Translations under genes and position numbers: made by a program
Shown here: positions 1 to 4,390 of the stretch, in pieces
Layout of the letters: every line of letters starts with the position of its first letter
How positions within the stretch are numbered: the first letter of the stretch is position 1
From: Deltaproteobacteria bacterium
Lineage (GTDB): Bacteria; JAUYMQ01
Length of the DNA stretch: 6,740 bases
Direction: 5' to 3'
Assembly (NCBI GenBank): GCA_030698575.1
Contig: JAUYMQ010000196.1
Location: 1 to 6,740 of the forward strand
Notes under the pieces: generated by a model
Database searches by the model: none
What the model was told of the DNA's origin: nothing
The model's input: the letters and a program-made list of their open reading frames with translations, nothing else

Positions 1-339
1 GTGCCGGTCCGTGTTTTGCTGACCGAACGGTCATCGCTTTTTCCCGACCTCATGCGCGAGGTACGCGGCTGGCTCGGCGGGAAGAAGGTTGCCGAGCAAC
101 TGGCAACCATCGTCGGCTGCGACGTGCGCTCGGCGGCGCGATACTTGGCGGGCGACCGTATCCCGTCCGGCGACGTTGTGTTTGCGATGATGCTGGACCC
201 GGTGATCGGGCCGCGCGTCATGGCCTACATTTTTGAACGCGCGAGACGGGAACTTTCCGCGCGCGACTTCGACAACTTCAAGAACGAAATGGCGAAGGCG
301 ACTTTACGCGCTTTCGTCAGGGACAACAACGATGTTTGA
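1..339 (+). CDS. Phage helix-turn-helix-like protein, possibly 5'-truncated
   Basis: A 112-residue reading frame opens with GTG at the first base of the window, so the true start may lie outside it; an internal ATG at 52 is another option. Residues about 30-65 (VAEQLATIVGCDVRSAARYL, then AGDRIPSGDVVFAMM) have the pattern of a small helix-turn-helix domain: an alanine-rich first helix, a glycine turn, a recognition helix with basic residues, then a G-x-R-x-PS turn, as in HTH proteins that bind operator DNA. The charged C-terminal part (RARRELSARDFDNFKNEMAK) is likely helical. It is the first visible gene of the plus-strand early operon and ends inside the start of the next gene. No specific family is recognised; DNA binding is an inference from the motif. 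Confidence 0.6.
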   Translation: MPVRVLLTERSSLFPDLMREVRGWLGGKKVAEQLATIVGCDVRSAARYLAGDRIPSGDVVFAMMLDPVIGPRVMAYIFERARRELSARDFDNFKNEMAKATLRAFVRDNNDV

Positions 340-475
340 CGATGATCCGATCCCGCGGGTGGTTACGTTTCTTGGCACTGCGCTTGCCACCGCCGTCATC
401 GCGGCAGTGATCGTCGCGTTGGTTGTCAGCGCTGGCTTTCTCTTCGTCGCGTTCTTGAAAGTGGTTTTGACCTAG
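332..475 (+). CDS. Small single-span membrane protein, 47 aa
   Basis: The ATG at 332 overlaps the upstream stop by 8 bases and has a good ribosome site, AGGGA at 319-323. The 47-residue product has an acidic amphipathic N-terminus (MFDDDPIPR), then about 33 almost uninterrupted hydrophobic residues rich in A, V, I, L and F, and a single lysine near the C-terminus (FLKVVLT). This predicts one inner-membrane helix, perhaps with a second short hydrophobic turn. Small membrane peptides are common in phage early regions, where they may affect superinfection or host membrane physiology, but no known family is recognised. A pinholin-type lysis role is unlikely because no lysis genes are nearby. The gene looks real because of the overlap, ribosome site and composition. 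Confidence 0.6.
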   Translation: MFDDDPIPRVVTFLGTALATAVIAAVIVALVVSAGFLFVAFLKVVLT

Positions 476-480
476 TACGC

Positions 481-498
481 GCCGGCCGATCCGCCGGC
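481..498 (+). repeat. GC-rich inverted repeat between small genes
   Basis: GCCGGC at 481-486 and again at 493-498 flank the six bases CGATCC, so the transcript can fold a 6-bp hairpin just after the membrane-protein gene. No U-run follows, so it is not a normal intrinsic terminator. It may slow ribosomes or protect the messenger end, or it may be chance in GC-rich DNA. Confidence 0.35.
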
Positions 499-520
499 AC
501 ACGACAAATGAGGCCACGTC

Positions 521-700
521 GTGCTTTCCAAACTTTCCGTCCGCACATCGGAGCGCGGCCTGCGGCGGCTGTCGGAATTCCTTCTGGCTCTCGACTGTCT
601 GTTGACCGGGCTTGGCGCGGCCGACCGGCGCTTTCGCCGTGATCGCAAGCGCCGCCAGAACCAGCCCCGCGCATTCGTCGAAGTCGAGTTTCCGCAATGA
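521..700 (+). CDS. Hypothetical basic phage protein, 59 aa
   Basis: This frame starts with GTG and encodes 59 residues. GAGG at 510-513 lies 7 bases ahead of the GTG, which fixes the start. The product is arginine-rich with a leucine-rich middle (RRLSEFLLALDCLLTGLG) and a strongly basic stretch (RRFRRDRKRRQNQPR) before a short tail ending in FVEVEFPQ. It is probably a small helical protein that could bind nucleic acid through the basic stretch, but no family is recognised. The stop codon overlaps the ATG of the next ORF in an ATGA arrangement, suggesting coupled translation. An alternative overlapping ATG frame from 508 gives a less protein-like product. Confidence 0.5.
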   Translation: MLSKLSVRTSERGLRRLSEFLLALDCLLTGLGAADRRFRRDRKRRQNQPRAFVEVEFPQ

Positions 701-831
701 CCATCGCCGCACCCTCCCTCGCGGCGACAACTCCCGGCGGGCAGGCGTATCCCCGCGAGCGTCGGACTAACCCCTCGACCTCCAACCATGGGCGTCTGTC
801 TGCCGGGGCTTTTTTGGGGAGGGGGACGTGA
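697..831 (+). CDS. Tiny hypothetical ORF, 44 aa
   Basis: The ATG at 697 overlaps the preceding stop (ATGA) and the stop at 829-831 overlaps the following GTG (GTGA), so it fits exactly into the chain of coupled small genes. The 44-residue product is rich in A, P, T, R and G (TTPGGQAYPRERRTNPSTSN) and has no recognisable domain, membrane span or signal peptide. It lacks a clear ribosome site of its own and would depend on coupling. It could instead be a non-coding gap; the overlaps at both ends are the main evidence for translation. Confidence 0.35.
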   Translation: MTIAAPSLAATTPGGQAYPRERRTNPSTSNHGRLSAGAFLGRGT

Positions 832-893
832 CGCGCACACACTTGAACGCCATCCATGAACTGCGGCGTCAACGGCTGCGGGAGGCGTCGTGA
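828..893 (+). CDS. Tiny basic peptide, 21 aa
   Basis: A GTG start at 828 is preceded by a very strong purine-rich ribosome site (GGGGAGGGGG, 816-825). The frame encodes 21 residues, MTRTHLNAIHELRRQRLREA plus a final serine, which should form one basic amphipathic helix. Its stop at 891-893 shares a base with the GcrA start (TGATG). It may be a functional micropeptide or a leader ORF whose translation feeds ribosomes into gcrA. The strong ribosome site is the best argument that it is translated. Confidence 0.4.
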   Translation: MTRTHLNAIHELRRQRLREAS

Positions 894-1411
894 TGAGCGG
901 CCCGTGGTCCGAGGATCTGACGGCCGAAGTCGCGCACCTGTGGGCAGACGGACACAGCGCGGGCGAGATCGAGACCATGCTGCCCGCCGGCCACGGCCGG
1001 ACACGGAATGCCATCATCGGCAAGATGTCCCGGCTCCAGCGGGCCGGCGGCCATCCCAAGCGGGAACAAGGACCGCCGCGCGCGACACGACCGAGGCTCA
1101 CCAGTGCCGGCCGTAGCGCGGCGAGCCGGGCCGGCAACGGCACGTTCGGCAGGCCGCCGGTACTCAAGGCCGTTCCCGTGCCGCGTGCCCGCACCGACAT
1201 TCCCGAACCCGTGTCGCTTGGCCTCACGCTGATGCAGTTGACGAAGTTCACCTGCCATTGGCCGGGCGGCGGGCCGTCCGAACCGCCGGGCCTGTTCTGC
1301 GGCCACGCAACGTTCCGTGGAGGGCCGTACTGCGAAGGGCACACGGCCAGAGCATTTCATCCGCCGAAGCAACGTGACCGCGCCGGCTTCTATCAGAGGG
1401 CAGGACGGTGA
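893..1411 (+). CDS. gcrA: GcrA-family cell-cycle transcriptional regulator, phage-encoded
   Basis: The 172-residue product has both hallmarks of GcrA. The N-terminal DNA-binding domain (residues 4-46) carries W-S-E-D-L...LWADGHSAGEIE...TRNAIIGKMSRL, the helix-turn-helix of the family. The C-terminal sigma-interacting domain (about 108-158) carries LTLMQLTKFTCHWPGG, then LFCG, then GGPYCEGHTARAFHPP; C121, C136, C147 and H150 are conserved-looking and could hold a metal. A basic, alanine- and proline-rich linker joins them. In Caulobacter GcrA binds the sigma-70 holoenzyme and activates promoters with methylated GANTC sites. A phage copy would plausibly redirect host RNA polymerase or time phage transcription to the host cycle; that is inference. 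The start is ATG 893 because GGGAGG at 880-885 is 7 bases ahead; a GTG at 890 is too close. The stop overlaps the next GTG (GTGA). Confidence 0.93.
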   Translation: MSGPWSEDLTAEVAHLWADGHSAGEIETMLPAGHGRTRNAIIGKMSRLQRAGGHPKREQGPPRATRPRLTSAGRSAASRAGNGTFGRPPVLKAVPVPRARTDIPEPVSLGLTLMQLTKFTCHWPGGGPSEPPGLFCGHATFRGGPYCEGHTARAFHPPKQRDRAGFYQRAGR

Positions 1412-1725
1412 GCCGCCTCGACGCCCTCAACGGCCTTGGCCCGCGTTATCCCCACGCACCCGGTCACGTCCACGGAAGCCGCACGTCCTACGCCGCAGCT
1501 CGCAGCGTCGATCACAGTGTCTCCCGTCTGGAGCAAGTCGTGATCGACATACTCCGGGAGCATGGCCCGCTCACCGACGAACAGATTCAGGCGAAGCACG
1601 ACGGCCTCGAAAACCTCCGGCCCCGCCGTATCGGCCTCTGGCACAAGGGGAGGGTGGAGAAAACCGGGGAGGAACGGCTGACGCAGTTTCGGAGGAAGGC
1701 GGATGTATGGAGGCTTGTATCATGA
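1408..1725 (+). CDS. Winged-helix-like phage protein, 105 aa
   Basis: Translation starts at GTG 1408, overlapping the gcrA stop by four bases, with GAGG at 1395-1398 upstream. Residues about 40-104 look like a winged helix: a first helix (RLEQVVIDILREHGPLTDEQ), a second helix, a probable recognition segment (ENLRPRRIGLWHKGRVEKTG) and a C-terminal strand (RRKADVWRLV). The pattern 'GPLTDEQI...LRPRRIGLWHKGRVEKTG...WRL' recurs in small phage DNA-binding proteins. The N-terminal 35 residues are polar with histidines and look disordered. Its place directly behind gcrA suggests a regulatory or replication-accessory role, but no target can be assigned. Confidence 0.65.
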   Translation: MSRLDALNGLGPRYPHAPGHVHGSRTSYAAARSVDHSVSRLEQVVIDILREHGPLTDEQIQAKHDGLENLRPRRIGLWHKGRVEKTGEERLTQFRRKADVWRLVS

Positions 1726-1943
1726 CCCGCCGCCGTCCCGACAACCGCGCCGATGATGCGCTGAACAGCACCCGCCTGAGCTGGGCCTGCCTTCGGGAGA
1801 AGCACGTTCGCGCTCGTGCCGTTTGGCCCCGCAACGACACTGAGCAACGCTGGGCACGGGAAGGCAGCGTACCGGATGGCGAATTGGAGTCGCTGCGCCC
1901 CGCCAACGAAAACCACGGGACAGGCGAGGTGCCCTTTGGCTGA
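1722..1943 (+). CDS. Hypothetical phage protein, 73 aa
   Basis: The ATG at 1722 overlaps the previous stop (ATGA) and has GGAGG at 1709-1713, an ideal ribosome site. The 73-residue product is polar and basic, with tryptophans and arginine clusters (RLSWACLREKHVRARAVWPR) and an acidic, glycine-containing tail. No domain is recognised. A longer frame extends upstream to 1317, but it would overlap gcrA and the winged-helix gene throughout and has low-complexity composition, so the ATG at 1722 is preferred. The 3' end overlaps the likely TTG start of the next gene by 8 bases. Confidence 0.6.
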   Translation: MTRRRPDNRADDALNSTRLSWACLREKHVRARAVWPRNDTEQRWAREGSVPDGELESLRPANENHGTGEVPFG

Positions 1944-2274
1944 CGTTGTTCGCATGACCCGCGACGCGCCCGACCAGGATTCGTTCGAGGCGTTCTGGCG
2001 CGTCTATCCGCGCAAGGTCGGCAAGCCGCTGGCCCGTGCGAAATGGGACGCGATTACCAACGGCGGGCTGGCGACGCGCACAATGGACAAGGATTCGGGC
2101 ACCTACGTTCCGATCACGCTAGTTGCAGAGCCGTCCGAAATTCTGGCCGGTGCCATCCGGTACGAGCAACGCAACAGGAAAAAGGGCACGGGCGAATTCG
2201 GCTACGTCGATGACGGCCGCTATTTACTGCACCCGGCGACGTTTTTGAATCAGGGGCGCTTTTATGACGAGTAG
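1936..2274 (+). CDS. Phage replication-protein C-terminal-type protein
   Basis: The product (112 aa from TTG 1936, or 106 aa from ATG 1954) begins its conserved part with SFEAFWRVYPRKVGKPLARA, a motif family 'F..FW..YP.K..K..A...W' found in the C-terminal region of many phage replication initiation proteins and in stand-alone early phage proteins. It ends with YLLHPATFLNQGRFYDE, the matching 'HPATWLNQGRWxDE' signature. The middle contains EILAGAIRYEQRNRKKGTG, a basic helix. No helicase-loader, DnaA-like or winged-helix N-terminus is attached, so this is the short form. TTG 1936 is preferred because GAGG at 1926-1929 lies 6 bases ahead and it overlaps the upstream gene; the ATG at 1954 has no ribosome site. 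A role in replication is inferred from the family; the biochemical activity is unclear. Confidence 0.7.
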   Translation: MADVVRMTRDAPDQDSFEAFWRVYPRKVGKPLARAKWDAITNGGLATRTMDKDSGTYVPITLVAEPSEILAGAIRYEQRNRKKGTGEFGYVDDGRYLLHPATFLNQGRFYDE

Positions 2275-2533
2275 CGCGCCCGCCCTGCGGCCTCCAACGC
2301 CCCCGATGGGTACAGAGACGCTGGAAAGAGGAACCCCCGCCAAGCTGGCCGCTGGGCAGGGGTTCGACACTAGTTCTAGGTGTGGGGCACCCTCGAAGGC
2401 CCTAAATCTAGACCAAACGAGTCGTGTATGCAAGCCCGCCGTGGCGAGCGAGAACGCCAGTAAAAATCGCTCGGGACCGTGGCCCATAGGACGAGCGGCC
2501 TGGGTGGGGTCGAAAGGCCCTCACCAAGGATAG
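2264..2533 (+). CDS. Doubtful proline/serine-rich ORF, 89 aa
   Basis: ATG 2264 overlaps the preceding stop by 11 bases and has AGGGG at 2252-2256, so ribosomes could enter. The 89-residue product begins MTSSAPALRPPTPPMGTE and has no recognisable fold, no hydrophobic core and many S, P, K and R residues. After about 2370 the codon choice changes: it uses AGG, CTA, ATA, GGA and AGT codons that the neighbouring genes mostly avoid. The same DNA folds into several RNA hairpins. The frame may therefore be real only at its start, or it may be an open frame across an RNA element. Its stop falls immediately after the GAAA-loop hairpin. Confidence 0.3.
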   Translation: MTSSAPALRPPTPPMGTETLERGTPAKLAAGQGFDTSSRCGAPSKALNLDQTSRVCKPAVASENASKNRSGPWPIGRAAWVGSKGPHQG

Positions 2534-2645
2534 GCGGACGGTTCGCCCAACTGACCTTCGGCGACCGGCAGGAATGAAAGGGACTGAGTACGCGGGCAGG
2601 GCGTTCCTGCCTCCCCTTGGTCGGGGGCTGGGGGTTCACCCAGGC
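2360..2645 (+). ncRNA. Candidate structured RNA of unknown class
   Basis: This stretch has no convincing gene but a run of hairpins on the plus strand. A 6-bp stem with a GTTC loop and one bulge lies at 2367-2383. A perfect 7-bp stem CGAGCGA/TCGCTCG with a 15-base loop spans 2445-2473. At 2499-2529 a long hairpin has stem blocks CCT/AGG, GGTG/CACC, GGG/CCC, T-G and C-G, one bulged T, and a GAAA tetraloop at 2512-2515. GGCG/CGCC pairs at 2533-2547, GGCAGG/CCTGCC at 2595-2611 and CTGGG/CCCAG at 2628-2643. No hairpin is followed by a U-run. I do not recognise it as tRNA, RNase P RNA, group I or II intron, or a known riboswitch. Boundaries, strand and existence are inferred from hand-folding only, and GC-rich DNA yields hairpins by chance. 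Confidence 0.35.
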
Positions 2646-2674
2646 GGAAAGGGCGAAGCTATGGGAGAGAGAGC

Positions 2675-2869
2675 ATGGCAAAGCCGAAAGCAGTGAAACC
2701 GAAATTCAGGTACGTTTCGCAAGTCGTCACGGAAACTGCCGAGCCGGTGACGAAGAAAGCCCTGCGGGAAACCATCGAAGCGGCGATGATCGGATTTTCG
2801 ATCCGGTCGCGTGACGACAATCGCTGGGTCGAGCAGAAAACCCGCGTTCGTTCCGTGGACATCGACTGA
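2675..2869 (+). CDS. Small basic hypothetical protein, 64 aa
   Basis: ATG 2675 has a purine-rich ribosome site (GGGAGAGAGAG, 2663-2673). The 64-residue product starts with a lysine-rich tail (MAKPKAVKPKFR), followed by a strand-like stretch (YVSQVVTETAE), a helix (TKKALRETIEAAMIGFSI) and a polar C-terminus (RDDNRWVEQKTRVRSVDID). It is well ordered in appearance and composition matches a real protein, but no family is recognised. Its stop and the next start share one base (TGATG), so the two genes are probably translated together. It is the first clear gene after the structured segment. Confidence 0.6.
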   Translation: MAKPKAVKPKFRYVSQVVTETAEPVTKKALRETIEAAMIGFSIRSRDDNRWVEQKTRVRSVDID

Positions 2870-3234
2870 TGGCCGCAGCGATGACAGACCTGACGGAGCG
2901 GGTGGAACAGGCGGCCGAAGCCCTACATGCCAGCCGGCAGCAGGCACTTGGGAATAGGGCTGGCGTAGGAAAATTGAAGGAGTGCTTTCACGCTCTTTCC
3001 AAGAGTCAGAAATACCAATGGAGAGTTGCTGCTGAAGCTGCAATCCGCACCGCCTTCCCCGAACTGTTCTCCGACCCGCCGACGCACGTGCTATGGCCCG
3101 TCATGTCGGTAATTACATCTGTCGAGAGTGACCCGAACGATCCAACACAAATCCACATCTTTACCGACTCGCCCGCCCACCTCTCACAGACGGAGGGGCA
3201 CCCCGTCCCCGACGAGTCCCATCCCCCTGAATGA
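2869..3234 (+). CDS. Hypothetical phage protein, 121 aa
   Basis: Starting at ATG 2869 (overlapping the upstream stop as TGATG) or at an in-frame ATG at 2881, the frame encodes up to 121 residues. The N-terminal 65 residues are helical and charged (ERVEQAAEALHASRQQALGN, then LKECFHALSKSQKYQWRVAA), followed by a short loop (FSDPPTHVLWP) and a polar, proline- and histidine-rich tail (HLSQTEGHPVPDESHPPE) that looks disordered. No membrane span or catalytic motif is seen and no family is recognised. It is the last plus-strand gene of this block and converges on the HTH gene, with only 13 bases between the two stop codons and no obvious terminator there. Confidence 0.55.
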   Translation: MAAAMTDLTERVEQAAEALHASRQQALGNRAGVGKLKECFHALSKSQKYQWRVAAEAAIRTAFPELFSDPPTHVLWPVMSVITSVESDPNDPTQIHIFTDSPAHLSQTEGHPVPDESHPPE

Positions 3235-3247
3235 CCCGGCGCAGGAA

Positions 3248-3457
3248 TTACGGATTAATCGCGATGTGAAAATATCTCCGCACGGCAGCGTTGGCGAGCA
3301 GGGCCTCGACGAGCACGATGACGGGGCCGGGAATATCCCGGTCGCCAGCCTCCCAGCGCCGGACGGTACGGCCGTCAGCGACGTTGACGAGGTGGGCGAA
3401 GCCGGCGGTGGAGAGGCCCAGACGATGCCGAGCGGCCCTGAGGTCAGTCGGCGTCAT
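3248..3457 (-). CDS. Small helix-turn-helix transcriptional regulator, 69 aa
   Basis: The product is a compact Xre/Cro-like HTH domain. MTPTDLRAARHRLGLSTAGF gives helix 1 and the start of helix 2, AHLVNVADGRTVRRWEAGDR contains the turn and recognition helix with the R-x-W-E-x-G signature, and DIPGPVIVLVEALLANAAVR forms the closing helices. The length of 69 residues means a bare DNA-binding domain, as in phage Cro-type proteins. The frame is open further upstream to 3577, but the protein family begins at MTP, so ATG 3457 is chosen. It overlaps the upstream minus-strand gene by 14 bases and has no strong ribosome site, so coupled translation is likely. It is the best candidate to bind the palindromes at 3670-3717. 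Whether it is a lysogeny repressor or a Cro analogue cannot be told. Confidence 0.8.
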   Translation of the reverse strand: MTPTDLRAARHRLGLSTAGFAHLVNVADGRTVRRWEAGDRDIPGPVIVLVEALLANAAVRRYFHIAINP

Positions 3458-3650
3458 ACCACCAGCCCATTCCGAGCTCCTGGGCGATCTCGCGGCCCGG
3501 CGCATCGGCGAGGGCGAGATCATGGACGCGGCGCAGTGTGGCCTCATCGGCACCGCGGACGGCGGTGCGGTAGTCATCCGGGAGGGCGGTGTAGCGGTTG
3601 GCCAGCTCGGCGAGGACGGCGGCGGTCAGGGTTGCTGGGTGGTTGGTCAT
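3444..3650 (-). CDS. Hypothetical 68-aa protein, first gene of HTH operon
   Basis: ATG 3650 on the minus strand is preceded by GGAGA at a 5-base spacing, which selects it over an upstream in-frame ATG at 3662. The 68-residue product (MTNHPATLTAAVLAELANRY, then LPDDYRTAVRGADEATLRRV, then EIAQELGMGWWYDAD) is acidic and alpha-helical. The segment REIAQELGMGWW resembles the second and third helices of an HTH, but no complete DNA-binding domain is visible. It precedes the HTH gene, overlaps it by 14 bases and shares its promoter. It could be a partner or antagonist of the HTH protein; this is a guess from gene order. A much longer minus frame runs upstream to 4340 but is a shadow of the plus-strand gene. 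Confidence 0.6.
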   Translation of the reverse strand: MTNHPATLTAAVLAELANRYTALPDDYRTAVRGADEATLRRVHDLALADAPGREIAQELGMGWWYDAD

Positions 3651-3669
3651 GTCGGTCTCCATTTCTGGC

Positions 3670-3683
3670 GGGCACCATTGCCC
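3670..3683. promoter_or_regulatory. Second, related inverted repeat (operator 2 candidate)
   Basis: GGGCACCATTGCCC has 5-base arms (GGGCA/TGCCC) around CCAT. It shares the GGGC...GCCC half-sites and a CCA(A)T(T)G-like core with the palindrome at 3701-3717. The two centres are about 32-33 bp apart, near three helical turns, so two dimers could sit on the same DNA face. It lies just downstream of the inferred start point of the minus-strand operon. Confidence 0.5.
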
Positions 3684-3696
3684 TATCGACAATCTC

Positions 3697-3725
3697 AATA
3701 TAGGGCCAATGGCCCTACAGGTCAA
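3697..3725 (-). promoter_or_regulatory. Sigma-70-type promoter of the minus-strand HTH operon
   Basis: Read on the minus strand, TTGACC (3725-3720) and TATATT (3702-3697) are separated by exactly 17 bases, close to an ideal sigma-70 promoter (five of six and five of six matches). Transcription would start near 3690, about 40 bases ahead of the first start codon at 3650. The spacer is filled by a perfect palindrome, so a bound repressor would block RNA polymerase directly. Confidence 0.7.
3701..3717. promoter_or_regulatory. Perfect 17-bp palindromic operator candidate
   Basis: TAGGGCCAATGGCCCTA is an exact inverted repeat of 8 bases each side of one central base. It lies within the 17-base spacer and touches the -10 box of the minus-strand promoter. 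This is a classical place for repressor binding. The likely binder is the 69-residue HTH protein of the same operon, by analogy with autoregulated phage switches. Confidence 0.65.
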
Positions 3726-3746
3726 ATCACGAAATGTAACGGCTGA

Positions 3747-4316
3747 ATGACCCGAGGCAGGAAGGCCCGCAAGCCGATGAAGGCAACCGCAAGCATCGAG
3801 CACCAGGTGTCCGAGCGGGAGCGCGGTGGACGCGGCACGGCCACTGTGGAGCGCCTCACGCAAGCCGGGGAGGGCGGGTACGAGGTTGACCCGACAGGCC
3901 GCCAGCGCATCGTTGCGGCTCCGCTGGATCGCCTCTGGAAAGTCGGCCACATCACGCAGCGCGAATTCGACGCCGGGGACAAGTACCGTGGCCTGCACCA
4001 CGTCGCTGACCTTGATCCGGCTGCCCCCAGTGTGGACTGGGGCAGGGTCGGCGGCAGCTTTGGCCCGCGTCCGCCAAGCATGTTCACCGCCCAGCATATT
4101 GCAAGTGCCCGTGAACAAGTCCGCTCGATCGACAAGGCCATTCCCGATCGCAGCGTCGTATCGGTTTTGCTCTATCTCGGCCTCATAAAAGAGCGCGCAT
4201 TGCATGAAATCGGGGCCAGCATCTTCGGGGCGGACAACGAGCGTGATGCCCGCAATCTCGGCCGCGCTGGGTTCCGTACGGCATTGGCTTCGCTCGCCGA
4301 CATCATGAGGGCTTGA
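3747..4316 (+). CDS. DUF6456-like protein, possible late-gene regulator
   Basis: The 189-residue product starts with a basic tail (MTRGRKARKPMKATASIEHQ) and holds a domain resembling DUF6456 of Alphaproteobacteria: PLDRLWKVGHITQREFDAGD followed by KYRGLHHVADLD, a glycine/proline linker (RVGGSFGPRPPS), and a helical C-terminal part (DRSVVSVLLYLGLIKERALH, then RNLGRAGFRTALASLADIM). The C-terminal half has the rhythm of a sigma region 4 or antiterminator-type HTH ('IKERALHEIGASIFG...'). Position immediately ahead of the terminase genes, divergent from the repressor operon, matches that of late regulators in lambdoid phages; that role is inferred. No good ribosome site precedes ATG 3747; an in-frame ATG at 3777 has AGGAAGG upstream at a rather long spacing. 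The DUF assignment is from memory of the family and needs a profile search. Confidence 0.6.
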   Translation: MTRGRKARKPMKATASIEHQVSERERGGRGTATVERLTQAGEGGYEVDPTGRQRIVAAPLDRLWKVGHITQREFDAGDKYRGLHHVADLDPAAPSVDWGRVGGSFGPRPPSMFTAQHIASAREQVRSIDKAIPDRSVVSVLLYLGLIKERALHEIGASIFGADNERDARNLGRAGFRTALASLADIMRA

Positions 4317-4341
4317 CAATCGGCGCGTCCAAGCCGACATT
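4313..4341 (+). promoter_or_regulatory. Weak candidate promoter ahead of packaging genes
   Basis: A perfect -35 box TTGACA (4313-4318) overlaps the stop codon of the preceding gene; GACATT (4336-4341), 17 bases on, is a poor -10 with three matches. If used, transcription would begin near 4348 and run through the hairpin at 4362-4387 into the terminase genes, an arrangement seen where late operons are antiterminated. This is suggestive only. Confidence 0.3.
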
Positions 4342-4361
4342 TCCGCTAGTACGAAGCATCG

Positions 4362-4390
4362 CGCCCGCCGGCACCCCCGCGCGGGCGTTT
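4362..4390 (+). terminator. Candidate intrinsic terminator before terminase genes
   Basis: CGCCCGC (4362-4368) can pair with GCGGGCG (4381-4387) around a 12-base loop, and three T residues follow (TTTCGATT). The 7-bp GC stem is strong but the U-run is short and broken, so termination would be partial. Its place between the possible late regulator and the packaging genes would suit a regulated late operon. Confidence 0.4.

Noticed and set aside
472-1344. Long minus-strand open frame opposite gcrA
   Set aside because: Its composition (R, P, S, A, G rich, no domain) is typical of antisense reading of GC-rich genes, and gcrA on the other strand is clear.
2358-2384. tRNA T-loop-like GGGGTTCGAC
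   Set aside because: No matching acceptor, D or anticodon arms and no CCA end; the T-stem bases do not pair.
2401-2431. CCTAAA and TATGC resembling an 11-nt GAAA tetraloop receptor for the hairpin at 2499-2529
   Set aside because: Each half has a mismatch to the CCTAAG/TATGG consensus and the key C-G pairs would not all form; too weak without structural data.
2617-2814. Frame containing GWGFTQAERAKLWEREHGKA, faintly like the start of an HNH endonuclease
   Set aside because: No cysteine pairs or HNH residues follow, the rest reads as low-quality sequence, and it overlaps the better-supported 64-aa gene from 2675.
3444-4340. Long minus-strand open frame of 298 codons
   Set aside because: Only its last 68 codons have protein-like composition and a ribosome site; the upstream part mirrors the plus-strand DUF6456-like gene.
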